Assembly (NCBI RefSeq): GCF_006494815.1
Contig: NZ_CP041091.1
Location: 310,001 to 374,000 of the forward strand
DNA: 64,000 bases
Direction: 5' to 3'
Source: Nocardioides sambongensis
GTDB taxonomy: Bacteria; Actinomycetota; Actinomycetes; Propionibacteriales; Nocardioidaceae
Position numbers and translations under genes: made by a program. Positions 1 to 8,276 of this stretch are shown one piece after another. Within the stretch, counting starts at the first letter, position 1. Each line of letters begins with the position of its first letter. The notes under the pieces were generated by a model, which saw nothing but the letters and a program-made list of their open reading frames with translations, had not been told where the DNA came from and did not search any database.

Positions 1-725
1 AGCTGCTCGAGGACGTCGCGCAGCGCCGCGGGATGACCGTCCTCGGACGCTCCCGGATGGAGTCGGTGACCCGGGACGGCGACACCGTGACGGTGAGTCT
101 CACCGACGGGCGCACGGTCACCGGGTCGCACTGCATCCTGGCGCTGGGCTCGGTGCCGAACACCGCCGGGCTCGGTCTGGAGGAGGCCGGGGTGATCCTC
201 AAGGACGGCGGTTTCGTCAACGTCGACCGGGTCTCGCGCACCTCCGCCCGGGGGGTCTACGCCGCTGGCGACTGCACCGGCGTGCTGATGCTGGCCTCGG
301 TGGCGGCGATGCAGGGACGCATCGCGATGTGGCACTTCCTCGGTGACGCGGTGCAGCCGCTGGACCTCTCCAAGGTCGCCTCGAACGTCTTCACCGCCCC
401 CGAGATCGCCACCGTGGGGTGCTCCCAGCGCGCCGTCGACGCCGGCGAGATCCAGGCGGAGACGGTGAACCTGCCCCTGCGCGGCAACCCGCGGGCGAAG
501 ATGCAGGGCGTGGCCGACGGCTTCGTCAAGCTCTTCTGCCGGCCGGGCATCGGCATCGTGGTCGGGGGAGTGGTGGTCGGTCCGCGGGCCAGCGAGCTGA
601 TCCACCCGGTGGCGCTGGCCGTCGCGGAGTCGCTGACCGCCGACCAGCTCGCCCATGCGTTCACGGTCTATCCGTCGATGAGCGGCTCGATCGCCGAGGC
701 CGCACGACGGCTGCACCACGCCTGA
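1..725 (+). CDS. NAD(P)H-quinone/dihydrolipoamide-type flavin reductase, 5' truncated
   Basis: This is the C-terminal part of a class I pyridine nucleotide-disulfide oxidoreductase. The frame is open from base 3, so the gene starts before the window. Visible are the end of the NAD-binding domain (ILALGSVPNT), the second FAD-binding motif GVYAAGDCTG near the middle, and a C-terminal dimerisation domain ending in YPSMSGSIAEAARRL. The ending resembles mycobacterial LpdA-type NAD(P)H-quinone reductases more than true E3 subunits, whose catalytic His-Glu pair is not evident here. The N-terminal redox cysteines, if any, lie outside the window, so the exact substrate is open. It is a cytosolic flavoprotein and is followed 55 bases later by rpiB. 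Confidence 0.8.
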   Translation, partial: LLEDVAQRRGMTVLGRSRMESVTRDGDTVTVSLTDGRTVTGSHCILALGSVPNTAGLGLEEAGVILKDGGFVNVDRVSRTSARGVYAAGDCTGVLMLASVAAMQGRIAMWHFLGDAVQPLDLSKVASNVFTAPEIATVGCSQRAVDAGEIQAETVNLPLRGNPRAKMQGVADGFVKLFCRPGIGIVVGGVVVGPRASELIHPVALAVAESLTADQLAHAFTVYPSMSGSIAEAARRLHHA

Positions 726-780
726 ACCGGCCCGCCGGGCACGTTTCGTGCCCGGCCGCGGCCGGTGAGAGGATGCGCCC

Positions 781-1278
781 ATGCGCGTCCACCTCGGCTG
801 CGACCACGCCGGTCTCGAACTGAAGTCCCACCTCACCGCCTGGCTGACCGACAACGGCTACCAGCCGGTCGACCACGGCCCGTTCCTCTACGACGCCCTC
901 GACGACTACCCGGTCTTCTGCCTGCGCGCCGCCGAGGGCGTCGCCGCGGACCGGGCCGCGGGCCTGGACAGCCTCGGCGTGGTGATCGGCGGCTCCGGCA
1001 ACGGCGAGCAGATCGCGGCGAACAAGGTCGAGGGCGTCCGCGCCGCGCTGGCCTGGTCGGAGCAGACCGCCGCTCTGGCGCGCGAGCACAACGACGCCTG
1101 GGTGGTGGCGGTCGGCGGGCGGATGCACCCGCTCGAGGAGATGACCCGACTGGTGGAGGTCTTCCTCACCACCGAGTTCTCCGGCGACGAGCGGCACGTG
1201 CGGCGGATCGGTCAGATGGCCGCCTACGAGAAGACCCGCGAGCTGCCGCCGCTCCCCGCCTCGGCGCTCGATGCCTGA
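781..1278 (+). CDS. rpiB: Ribose-5-phosphate isomerase B (RpiB/LacAB family)
   Basis: RpiB interconverts ribose 5-phosphate and ribulose 5-phosphate in the non-oxidative pentose phosphate pathway. The 165-residue protein has the family N-terminus with LGCDHAGLELKSHL (residues 4-17), where the DHAG motif binds the substrate phosphate and ring. A second motif, GGSGNGEQIAANK, lies near residue 70. Length matches the family. The ATG follows a purine-rich stretch. The end overlaps the start of the downstream DNA glycosylase gene by 8 bases, which suggests co-translation. The related sugar-phosphate isomerase LacA/LacB is a possible alternative, but actinobacterial context favours RpiB. Confidence 0.88.
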   Translation: MRVHLGCDHAGLELKSHLTAWLTDNGYQPVDHGPFLYDALDDYPVFCLRAAEGVAADRAAGLDSLGVVIGGSGNGEQIAANKVEGVRAALAWSEQTAALAREHNDAWVVAVGGRMHPLEEMTRLVEVFLTTEFSGDERHVRRIGQMAAYEKTRELPPLPASALDA

Positions 1279-2128
1279 GGGGCACACCCTCCACCGCCTG
1301 GCGCGCGACCTCGGCCACACCTTCGGTGGGCACACGGTCCGGGTCGGCAGCCCCCAGGGACGGTTCGAGGACGCGGCGCGCCAGCTCGACGGTGCCGACC
1401 TGCTCGGCGCCGAGGCCTGGGGCAAGCAGCTGTTCATCGGGTTCTCCGGTGAGCGGTTCGTCCACGTCCACCTCGGGCTCTACGGGACGTTCCTGGTGCA
1501 CGACGAGGTGGACGAGGTGCCACCGCCCGTCGGCCAGGTGCGGCTCCGGCTGGTCCGTCCCGCCTCCGCCACCAGGCCGGCCGGGTACGGCGACCTCCGC
1601 GGCGCCACCACCTGCGCCCTGGTCTCCACCGCCGAGCGGGACGCCGTGGTCGCCCGCTCCGGGCCGGACCCGCTGCGCGCCGACGCGGACCCGGATCGGG
1701 CCTGGCAGCGGATCCGGCGCAGCGCCGCCCCGATCGGGACGCTGCTGATGGATCAGAGCGTCCTCGCCGGCGTCGGCAACGTCTACCGGGCCGAGGTGCT
1801 CTTCCGGCACCGGATCCATCCGTTGCGACCGGGGCGCACCGTTCGGGTCTCGCAGTGGCGGGCGATCTGGGACGATCTGGTGGTGCTGATGACCGAGGGG
1901 GTGGCGACCGGACGCATCGACACCGTCCGGCCCGAGCACACCCCCGAGGCGATGGGCCGTCCGCCGCGGGTGGACGACCACGGCGGCGAGGTCTACGTCT
2001 ACCGCCGGACCGGGATGCCCTGCCACGTGTGCGGGCGACCGGTCCGCACCGAGGTCCTCGGGGGCCGCAACCTGTTCTGGTGCGCTCACTGCCAACCGGT
2101 GTTCCGGTCGCGGGCGGTCGCACGATGA
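1271..2128 (+). CDS. nei: Fpg/Nei-family DNA glycosylase (endonuclease VIII type)
   Basis: A bifunctional DNA glycosylase/AP lyase that removes oxidised bases. The protein begins MPEGHTLHRLA. After removal of Met, Pro2 is the Schiff-base nucleophile and Glu3 the general acid of the family. The middle has the helix-two-turn-helix region with the DQSVLAGVGNVYR segment. The C-terminus carries a zinc finger with four cysteines in CHVCGRP and FWCAHC. Total length of 285 residues is typical. The PEGHT start points to the Nei (endonuclease VIII/Nei2) branch and not to MutM. The gene overlaps rpiB by 8 bases and its stop overlaps the next start as ATGA, so the three genes probably form one transcript. 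Confidence 0.88.
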   Translation: MPEGHTLHRLARDLGHTFGGHTVRVGSPQGRFEDAARQLDGADLLGAEAWGKQLFIGFSGERFVHVHLGLYGTFLVHDEVDEVPPPVGQVRLRLVRPASATRPAGYGDLRGATTCALVSTAERDAVVARSGPDPLRADADPDRAWQRIRRSAAPIGTLLMDQSVLAGVGNVYRAEVLFRHRIHPLRPGRTVRVSQWRAIWDDLVVLMTEGVATGRIDTVRPEHTPEAMGRPPRVDDHGGEVYVYRRTGMPCHVCGRPVRTEVLGGRNLFWCAHCQPVFRSRAVAR

Positions 2129-3174
2129 GTCGACCCCGTTCCCAGTTCCTGGGCCCCGACACGATCACCACCCTGGTGCTCGGCGCCGCGTCGGCGGTCG
2201 TGGTGGTGCTGGTCGCGTTCTTCCCCTCCGACTTCCCGTTCACCCCGCTGACCGTCCCGCTCTTCCTGAGCACGCTGCTGCTGAGCCGGCAGCGGATGGT
2301 CTCCTTCGCGGTCTACACCGCGCTGTGCCTCACCCTCGCGGCGATCTTCCAGGAGTCCCACTCGGCCCGGACGATCGCCGCGTTCGCCGTCCAGTACGGC
2401 CTCTGCCTCACCGTGGTGATGATCGGGCTGCGCGACGGCCTGGGCATCGGCCGGCTGCGGGGGGAGTCGATGCTGGTCGACCTCCGCGACCGGATCCGGG
2501 CCCAGGGGGAGCTGCCCTCGATGCCCGAGGGCTGGCTGGTCGAGTCGGCGATGACCTCGGCCGGCGGGGCGCCCTTCGCCGGCGACTTCGTGGTGGCCAC
2601 CACCCGCGAGTGCGGCACGGTCCTCGAGGTCGCCGTCGTCGACGTCTCCGGCAAGGGCGAGGCGGCCGGGACCCGGGCGCTGCAGCTCTCCGGCGCGATG
2701 AGCGGCCTGCTCGGCGCGCTGCCCTCGGACCGCTTCCTGCCCGCGGCCAACGAGTTCCTGATCAAGCGGGCGTGGGAGGAGGGCTTCGCGACCGCGGTGC
2801 ACCTCTCCGTCGACGTCACCACCGGCGAGTACGCCGTCCGCACCGCCGGCCATCCGCCGGCTGCGCACCGTCACGCCGGCACCGGCCGCTGGAGCGTGGT
2901 GGAGGCGGAGGGGACGGTGCTCGGCCTGTTCGAGGGCAGCGCCCCGGAGCCGGTGACGGGGCAGCTTCTGCCCGGTGACGCCCTGCTGCTCTACACCGAC
3001 GGCATGGTCGAGGAGCCCGGGCGCGACATCGAGTTGGGCATCGACGCCATGCTCGGCGCCGCCGAGGCCCTCGCGGTGGACTCGTGGGACGGCGTGGTCA
3101 CCGACCTGGTCGCCGCGGTCGGGTCCCCCGAGGACGATCGCGCCGCGCTGCTGGTGCACCGGCGCGCCCGCTGA
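2125..3174 (+). CDS. Membrane-anchored PP2C/SpoIIE-type serine phosphatase
   Basis: The start is the ATG in an ATGA overlap with the glycosylase stop; an in-frame extension further upstream lies inside that gene. The 349-residue protein has three or four hydrophobic segments in the first ~105 residues, then a cytosolic SpoIIE/PP2C-like domain. Metal-binding motifs are visible: FAGDFVVA, VVDVSGKGEAAG, RTAGHPP and LLLYTDGMVE. Such phosphatases usually act on anti-sigma-factor antagonists in partner-switching cascades. No kinase or STAS gene is adjacent, so the partner is unknown. No sensory PAS or GAF domain is evident; the membrane segments may be the input. Confidence 0.82.
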   Translation: MSRPRSQFLGPDTITTLVLGAASAVVVVLVAFFPSDFPFTPLTVPLFLSTLLLSRQRMVSFAVYTALCLTLAAIFQESHSARTIAAFAVQYGLCLTVVMIGLRDGLGIGRLRGESMLVDLRDRIRAQGELPSMPEGWLVESAMTSAGGAPFAGDFVVATTRECGTVLEVAVVDVSGKGEAAGTRALQLSGAMSGLLGALPSDRFLPAANEFLIKRAWEEGFATAVHLSVDVTTGEYAVRTAGHPPAAHRHAGTGRWSVVEAEGTVLGLFEGSAPEPVTGQLLPGDALLLYTDGMVEEPGRDIELGIDAMLGAAEALAVDSWDGVVTDLVAAVGSPEDDRAALLVHRRAR

Positions 3175-3314
3175 CCGACCGGTGACGGCGACCCCGCCCG
3201 GTAGGCCGGCGGGAGGCGGTGCTCGCAGACCGGCGCCGGTTGGGGCCGGTGCAGCGCCATGTGGCACCATGACATGCGCATCGTGACCTGCAGCATCGTC
3301 GCCGGTCCCGACGC

Positions 3315-3385
3315 GGGGATGTAGCTCAATGGTAGAGCCTCAGTCTTCCAAACTGATTACGCGGGTTCGATTCCCGTCATCCCCT
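3315..3385 (+). tRNA. tRNA-Gly (anticodon TCC)
   Basis: The sequence folds as a complete cloverleaf. The acceptor stem is GGGGATG (3315-3321) with CATCCCC (3378-3384). The D stem is GCTC with GAGC, the anticodon stem TCAGT with ACTGA, and the loop CTTCCAA carries TCC at 3347-3349. The T arm is GCGGG-TTCGATT-CCCGT. The CCA end is not encoded. It decodes GGA glycine codons. Confidence 0.95.
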
Positions 3386-3413
3386 CTCAGAGGGGCCGCA
3401 TCGGCCTCTTTGG

Positions 3414-3486
3414 CGGGGCGTAGCGTAGTGGCTAGCGCGCCTGCTTTGGGAGCAGGAGACCGCAGGTTCGAGTCCTGTCGCCCCGA
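3414..3486 (+). tRNA. tRNA-Pro (anticodon TGG)
   Basis: A second cloverleaf 28 bases after tRNA-Gly. The acceptor stem is CGGGGCG (3414-3420) with CGCCCCG (3479-3485). The anticodon stem is CCTGC with GCAGG, and loop TTTGGGA has TGG at 3447-3449. The T loop is TTCGAGT. No CCA is encoded. The two tRNAs probably share a transcript ahead of tig. Confidence 0.95.
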
Positions 3487-3543
3487 CCGGACGACGTACC
3501 GGACTGCCCCGCACCACCCCCTGATCACGTAGGAGAACCACCT

Positions 3544-4962
3544 GTGAAGAGCGCCGTCGAGACCTTGAGCCCGACCCGGGCCAAGCTGACCGTCGAGGTG
3601 CCCTTCGAGGAGCTCAAGCCGAGCCTCGACGCGGCGTACCAGCAGATCGCGAAGCAGATCAACGTTCCCGGCTTCCGCCGCGGCAAGGTGCCGCCGCAGG
3701 TCATCGACCGTCAGGTCGGCCGCGGCGCGGTCCTGAACGAGGCCATCAACGATGTGCTGCCGAAGGCGTACACCGAGGCCCTCCAGGAGAACAACCTCAC
3801 CCCGCTGGCCCAGCCGGAGATCGAGGTCACCAAGCTGGAGGACAACGACTCCCTCGAGTTCACCGCCGAGGTGGACATCAAGCCGGAGATCACCATCCCC
3901 GCCTACGACGGCCTCGAGGCCTCGGTGGACGACCTCGCGGTCTCCGACGAGGACATCGACGAGCAGGTCGAGGCGCTCCGCGGCCGGTTCGGCACGCTGA
4001 GCGACGTCGAGCGCGCCGCCGCCGACGGCGACTTCGTGGTGATCGACCTGGCCGCCTCCCAGGACGGCGAGGCCGTCGAGGGTGGCGAGGTCTCCGACTT
4101 CTCCTACCAGGTCGGCAAGGGCGGCATGATCGACGGTCTGGACGAGGCCCTCACCGGCCTCTCCGCCGGCGAGAGCGCCACCTTCACCTCGCAGCTGGTC
4201 AGCGGCGACCTGGTCGGCCAGGACGTCGAGATCGCGGTCACCGTCAAGCAGGTCCAGGAGCAGGAGCTCCCCGAGCTGGACGACGACTTCGCGCAGGAGG
4301 CCTCGGAGTTCGACACCCTGGCCGAGCTGACCGACGACGTCCGCGAGCGGCTCACCCGCGGCAAGCGCCTGGAGCAGGCCGCCGAGGCCCGCGACGCGGT
4401 CCTCGAGGCCCTGCTCGAGAAGGTCGAGATCCCGCTGCCGGAGACCATGGTCACCGAGGAGCTCAACGCGCGCCGCCAGAGCGTCGAGCAGCAGCTCGGC
4501 TTCGCCGGCATGACCCTGGAGAAGTACCTCGAGGACGAGGGCCAGACCCAGGAGGAGTTCGAGGCCGACCTGGAGCGCCGGGTCCGCGACGCCGTCGCCG
4601 CCCAGTTCCTGCTCGACGAGATCGCCGAGAAGGAGGAGATCGGCGTCGACCAGAACGAGCTCACCCAGCACATGGTCCGCCGCGCCCAGCAGTCCGGTCA
4701 GGACCCGCAGGAGTTCGTCAACCACATGCTCGAGCACAACCACGTGCCCGAGCTGGTCTCGGAGATCCGCCGCGGCAAGGCGCTCGCGGTGCTGGTCGAG
4801 ACCGCCGAGGTCAAGGACGCCTCCGGCAACCCGGTCGAGCTGAAGAACCTGCTGCCCGACGGCTCGATCGGTGACCCCGAGGCCGTCGAGGAGGTCGAGG
4901 CCGCCGAGGCTCCTGAGGTCGCCGAGGCTCCTGAGGCCGCCGAGGAGAAGACCGAGGACTGA
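3544..4962 (+). CDS. tig: Trigger factor (ribosome-associated chaperone and prolyl isomerase)
   Basis: Trigger factor binds the ribosomal exit tunnel and shields nascent chains. The GTG start at 3544 follows AGGAG at 3532-3536. The N-terminal ribosome-binding domain has the signature GFRRGKVPPQVI (about residues 40-51). An FKBP-type prolyl isomerase domain follows around residues 155-245, then the helical C-terminal chaperone domain to about residue 430. The 472-residue length is slightly long because of an acidic Ala/Glu tail with the repeated unit AEAPE. It lies upstream of clpP1, clpP2 and clpX, the usual actinobacterial order, although two unrelated genes intervene. A strong hairpin follows the stop. 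Confidence 0.95.
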   Translation: MKSAVETLSPTRAKLTVEVPFEELKPSLDAAYQQIAKQINVPGFRRGKVPPQVIDRQVGRGAVLNEAINDVLPKAYTEALQENNLTPLAQPEIEVTKLEDNDSLEFTAEVDIKPEITIPAYDGLEASVDDLAVSDEDIDEQVEALRGRFGTLSDVERAAADGDFVVIDLAASQDGEAVEGGEVSDFSYQVGKGGMIDGLDEALTGLSAGESATFTSQLVSGDLVGQDVEIAVTVKQVQEQELPELDDDFAQEASEFDTLAELTDDVRERLTRGKRLEQAAEARDAVLEALLEKVEIPLPETMVTEELNARRQSVEQQLGFAGMTLEKYLEDEGQTQEEFEADLERRVRDAVAAQFLLDEIAEKEEIGVDQNELTQHMVRRAQQSGQDPQEFVNHMLEHNHVPELVSEIRRGKALAVLVETAEVKDASGNPVELKNLLPDGSIGDPEAVEEVEAAEAPEVAEAPEAAEEKTED

Positions 4963-4981
4963 TCCTCGGCCCTGCAACGCT

Positions 4982-5021
4982 CGCGATGGGCGCCGATCCC
5001 GGGGGATCGGCGCCCATCGCG
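4982..5021 (+). terminator. Hairpin terminator after tig
   Basis: A 19-base-pair perfect inverted repeat: 4982-5000 pairs with 5003-5021. It starts 20 bases after the tig stop. No T tract follows, as is usual in high-GC actinobacteria. Confidence 0.75.
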
Positions 5022-5075
5022 CATCTGCGCCCTTGATCGACGCGCTTCCGGTGCACAACTGTCCACTGGATCGGC

Positions 5076-5081
5076 TACCGT
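5076..5081 (+). promoter_or_regulatory. -10 box of the esterase gene, leaderless type
   Basis: TACCGT ends 7 bases before the ATG at 5089, which places the likely transcription start on the start codon. It is one of many genes in the window with this arrangement. Confidence 0.5.
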
Positions 5082-5088
5082 CGGCGTC

Positions 5089-6279
5089 ATGGCCACCGCC
5101 ACCGGTCCGCGGCTCGCGGACGCCCTCTCCCTGCTCGCCGAGATGACCGACGAGCTGGTGGTCGCCACGGCCAGGGACACCCACGCCGCGTGGGCACGGC
5201 GGTCGCACGGGGCCGTACGGCGGGTGACCGGCCGGGCCGGCGTCGTACCGGAGGCGGTGCACGGGGCGATCGCCACGGCGGTGTACGGCGGGATCGGTGC
5301 GGGCCTGCGTGCCACCTCGGCCGGGCTGGACCGGGCCGCCTCCGCCGGTCTCGGCCCGGTCTGGGAGCAGGGACCGCGGGCACGCTTCGTCGCCAGCGCG
5401 GTCAACGGGCTGATCGGCGACCGGCTGGTGGCCGAACGGCCGCGGCTGGCCATCCCGGTGGCGCTGCGAGACGACGGGCGCGACGTAGCGCCGACCTCCG
5501 CAGCGCTGGCCGCGGCACACCCGGAGGCGACCGGGAGGCTGGTGGTCTTCGTCCACGGCCTGTGCGAGAACGAGTCCTACTGGCGGCTGCACGCCGAGCG
5601 CACCGGCACCACCTACCCCGAGGCGCTCGCCGCGCACGGCTGGACCCCGCTGCTGGTGCGCCTCAACACCGGCCTCGGGCTGCGGGAGAGTGGAGCGGGA
5701 CTGGCCGGGCTGCTGCAACAGGTCGTGGAGGCGTGGCCGGTGCCGGTGACCCGGATCGCGCTGGTCGGGCACTCGATGGGCGGGCTGGTCGCCCGGGCGG
5801 CCGTAGCGGTCGGCGTCGAGCCGGCCGCGGGCGCCGAGCGTTGGACGGAGCTGGTCAGCGACCTGGTCACCCTCGGCACCCCGCACCTGGGCGCCCCGAT
5901 CGCCCGCGGGATCGGGCACGGTGTCCGCGGGCTCGACGTGCTGCCCGAGACGGCCGCGTTCGGCCGGATCCTGGACCGGCGCTCGGTCGGGGTCCGGGAT
6001 CTGGTGGACGGACTGGGGGACGACGTGGCGCCGCTGCCGCGGGCCCGCCACCGGCTGGTGTCGGCGACGCTCTCCCGCTCGCCGCGGAGCCCGGTCGGAC
6101 ACGTCCTCGGCGATCTCCTGGTGCGTCCCGGGTCCGCCGTCGGACGGGCGCCGGGCGGCCGCACCCTCTTCCCGGACGCCGACCTGCTGCACGTCGGCGG
6201 CACCGACCACTTCGGCCTGCTCAACCATCCCGAGGTGCTGCGCGCGCTCGAGCGCTGGCTGGACGAGCCGGCCGGGTGA
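5089..6279 (+). CDS. Alpha/beta-hydrolase, PGAP1/lipase-like esterase
   Basis: A 396-residue alpha/beta-hydrolase. The oxyanion region is VVFVHGLCENESYW (near residue 150), and the nucleophile elbow is GHSMGGLVARAA (Ser near residue 229). A TLGTPHLGAP segment follows, typical of lipase/PGAP1-like enzymes. The probable catalytic His is in GTDHFGLLNHPEVLRAL near the C-terminus. The first ~130 residues are Ala/Gly-rich and helical without a clear signal peptide, so a cytosolic or membrane-peripheral location is likely. The substrate cannot be named; an ester or acyl lipid is plausible. Its position between tig and clpP1 recalls the lipase gene found near this locus in mycobacteria. Confidence 0.8.
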   Translation: MATATGPRLADALSLLAEMTDELVVATARDTHAAWARRSHGAVRRVTGRAGVVPEAVHGAIATAVYGGIGAGLRATSAGLDRAASAGLGPVWEQGPRARFVASAVNGLIGDRLVAERPRLAIPVALRDDGRDVAPTSAALAAAHPEATGRLVVFVHGLCENESYWRLHAERTGTTYPEALAAHGWTPLLVRLNTGLGLRESGAGLAGLLQQVVEAWPVPVTRIALVGHSMGGLVARAAVAVGVEPAAGAERWTELVSDLVTLGTPHLGAPIARGIGHGVRGLDVLPETAAFGRILDRRSVGVRDLVDGLGDDVAPLPRARHRLVSATLSRSPRSPVGHVLGDLLVRPGSAVGRAPGGRTLFPDADLLHVGGTDHFGLLNHPEVLRALERWLDEPAG

Positions 6280-6358
6280 GTCGGAGGAGGGAGCGCCGGC
6301 CCGGGAATGAGCACGCGCGCTCACGCGGTCCGGTGCCCCGGTCGGTGAGGCTGGTGCC

Positions 6359-6802
6359 ATGAGCGAGCACTCCGAACCGCACACCGAGTCCCGCCCCTCC
6401 ACCGGCCACGATCCGGGCGCGGGCCGGGACGCGGGGCGCGACGACGCGCCCGGGTGGGGGAGCGGACCGGTCGACGGGGCGTCGCGGCCGGCGCCGCGTC
6501 GTACCGCGACCGTCGTCTGCGCGGTGATCGCGCTGGTCGTCGCCGTCGCCCAGGTCGTCGCCGCTGCCGCGTTGTGGATCGCCACCGACAACGACACCAC
6601 CGACGACCCGCTGGTCGGCCTGGGTTACGTGCTCGCCATGATCGTCGGGGCGCCGGGGGTGCTGGGCCTGCTCTGCGGGGTGCCGGCCCTGCTGCTGGCC
6701 CGGCGCCCCGGCGGGCTCACGCTCGCCGTGCTGGCGCTCGTGGCGGTCGGGTTGCCGGTGGCGTTCTTCCTCTTCCTGGCGGTGCCGACCCTGGGGATGT
6801 GA
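6359..6802 (+). CDS. Small three-helix membrane protein (DUF4190-like)
   Basis: A 147-residue protein. The first ~45 residues are hydrophilic and rich in Gly, Asp, Arg and Pro. Three hydrophobic segments follow: TATVVCAVIALVVAVAQVV, then a LVGLGYVLAMIVGAPGVLGL region, then LAVLALVAVGLPVAFFLFLA. The layout resembles DUF4190-type proteins of unknown function. The start is the ATG at 6359. It lies between the esterase and clpP1 on the same strand, with gaps of 79 and 113 bases. Nothing in the sequence shows a role. Confidence 0.6.
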   Translation: MSEHSEPHTESRPSTGHDPGAGRDAGRDDAPGWGSGPVDGASRPAPRRTATVVCAVIALVVAVAQVVAAAALWIATDNDTTDDPLVGLGYVLAMIVGAPGVLGLLCGVPALLLARRPGGLTLAVLALVAVGLPVAFFLFLAVPTLGM

Positions 6803-6847
6803 CCGCGGACGCGGTCGCGGAGCCCGCGTCGACCGGCGCGCGGCGAG

Positions 6848-6865
6848 AATCCGCTGTCGGCGAAC
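6848..6865 (+). promoter_or_regulatory. Candidate ClgR-type operator upstream of clpP1
   Basis: The dyad CGCT-GTC-GGCGAAC has CGC at 6852-6854 and GCG at 6860-6862. It approximates the described ClgR consensus (CGC and GCG half-sites five bases apart, flanked by A/T). One central position differs from the consensus as I recall it. It lies about 40 bases upstream of the clpP1 -10 box, a reasonable activator position. Confidence 0.4.
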
Positions 6866-6903
6866 AGGGCCCCGGATCGCGTGGTTCCGACGGCCCTCAC
6901 GGC

Positions 6904-6909
6904 TAGGGT
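6904..6909 (+). promoter_or_regulatory. -10 box of clpP1
   Basis: TAGGGT ends 6 bases before the GTG at 6916, so the clpP1 transcript is probably leaderless. No convincing Shine-Dalgarno sequence precedes the GTG. Confidence 0.5.
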
Positions 6910-6915
6910 CGCAGC

Positions 6916-7554
6916 GTGACTCCGAATCCCGAGATGGCCGCGCCGCAGATGAACGGCGGAGGGGGCCTCAACCTGCTCGACGACAACATCTACAGTCGCC
7001 TGCTGCGCGAGCGGATCGTGTTCCTCGGCTCCGAGGTCCGCGACCAGAACGCGAACGCGATCTGCGCGCAGCTGCTGCTGCTCTCCGCGGAGGACCCCGA
7101 GGCGGACATCTTCCTCCACATCAACTCCCCGGGTGGGTCCGTCGACGCCGGCATGGCGATCTACGACACCATGAACTACATCCCCAACGACGTCGCGACG
7201 GTGGGCATGGGCCTCGCCGCCTCGATGGGTCAGTTCCTGCTCTGCGCCGGCGCGAAGGGCAAGCGCTACGCGCTGCCGCACGCGCGGATCATGATGCACC
7301 AGCCCTCCTCGGGCATGGGCGGCTCCGCCTCCGACATCAAGATCCAGGCCCAGCAGTCCCTGCACATCAAGAAGGTGCTGCTCGACCTGATCGCCGAGCA
7401 CACCGGTCAGACGGTCGAGCAGGTCACCGAGGACGCCGACCGCGACCGTTGGTTCACGGCCAAGGAGGCGCGTGAGTACGGCCTCGTCGACCAGGTCATC
7501 ACCAGCGCCCGCGAGGCGTCCGACCAGGGCCGCCCCGCCCACAAGAAGGACTGA
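6916..7554 (+). CDS. clpP1: ATP-dependent Clp protease proteolytic subunit 1
   Basis: The serine peptidase chamber subunit of Clp. The catalytic triad motifs are present: Ser in [11 protein letters not shown], His in ARIMMHQP, and the Asp region near the C-terminus. [12 protein letters not shown] is the substrate-binding segment. The 212-residue length includes a Lys/Asp-rich tail. GTG is the start. It lies 7 bases upstream of clpP2; actinobacteria typically need both to form the mixed ClpP1P2 tetradecamer that works with ClpX or ClpC1. Confidence 0.95.
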   Translation: MTPNPEMAAPQMNGGGGLNLLDDNIYSRLLRERIVFLGSEVRDQNANAICAQLLLLSAEDPEADIFLHINSPGGSVDAGMAIYDTMNYIPNDVATVGMGLAASMGQFLLCAGAKGKRYALPHARIMMHQPSSGMGGSASDIKIQAQQSLHIKKVLLDLIAEHTGQTVEQVTEDADRDRWFTAKEAREYGLVDQVITSAREASDQGRPAHKKD

Positions 7555-7561
7555 GGCAACG

Positions 7562-8167
7562 ATGAACTACTACATCCCGCAGTGGGAAGAGCGGACCTCC
7601 TACGGCGTCCGTCGGATCGACCCCTACGCCAAGCTGTTCGAGGACCGGATCATCTACCTCGGCACCCCGATCTCCGACGAGGTCGCCAACGCGGTCATCG
7701 CGCAGCTGCTGTGCCTGCAGTCGATGAACCCGGACCAGGACATCAGCATCTACATCAACTCGCCGGGCGGTTCGTTCACGGCGCTGACCGCGATCTACGA
7801 CACGATCCAGTTCATCAAGCCCGACGTGCAGACGACCTGCATCGGGCAGGCCGCGTCCGCGGCCGCGATCCTGCTCGCCGCCGGCACGAAGGGCAAGCGC
7901 CTGGCGCTGCCCAACAGTCGCATCCTGATCCACCAGCCCTACACCGAGGGCACGTTCGGCCAGACCTCGGACATCGAGATCCAGGCCAACGAGATCCTGC
8001 GGATGCGGGAGCTGCTGGAGAAGATGATCAGCGACCACAGCGGCAAGTCGATCGACGAGGTCAGCAACGACATCGAGCGCGACAAGATCCTCACCGCGGC
8101 ACAGGCGATGGAGTACGGTCTGATCGACTCGGTGCTCAGCTCGCTCAAGACGCCGGCCCTGGCCTGA
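7562..8167 (+). CDS. clpP2: ATP-dependent Clp protease proteolytic subunit 2
   Basis: The second ClpP paralogue, 201 residues. The start is the ATG of MNYYIPQWEERTSYG at 7562, just after the clpP1 stop; an in-frame extension would lie within clpP1. The catalytic Ser is in GQAASAAAILLAAG and the His in RILIHQPYTEG. It is clearly diverged from clpP1 and not a recent copy. It is co-transcribed with clpP1 and followed by a weak hairpin before clpX. Confidence 0.95.
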   Translation: MNYYIPQWEERTSYGVRRIDPYAKLFEDRIIYLGTPISDEVANAVIAQLLCLQSMNPDQDISIYINSPGGSFTALTAIYDTIQFIKPDVQTTCIGQAASAAAILLAAGTKGKRLALPNSRILIHQPYTEGTFGQTSDIEIQANEILRMRELLEKMISDHSGKSIDEVSNDIERDKILTAAQAMEYGLIDSVLSSLKTPALA

Positions 8168-8211
8168 CCGGTCACCACAACTGATGACGACCGCTCCGAG
8201 GTCCCCCTCGT

Positions 8212-8234
8212 GTCGCCCCCGTGGTCGGGGCGAC
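8212..8234 (+). terminator. Weak hairpin between clpP2 and clpX
   Basis: An 8-base-pair stem (8212-8219 with 8227-8234) and a 7-base loop. TACCGT at 8241-8246 after it could be the -10 of a separate clpX promoter. Confidence 0.45.
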
Positions 8235-8276
8235 CAGGGGTACCGTCGGGGAGTTCACACCTGAGGAGGACCGTCC

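Noticed and set aside
3340..6600. A very long open frame on the minus strand opposite tRNAs, tig and the esterase gene
   Set aside because: It is antisense to well-supported genes, covers two tRNAs and has low-complexity Leu/Gly/Arg composition. Long antisense frames are expected at this G+C content.
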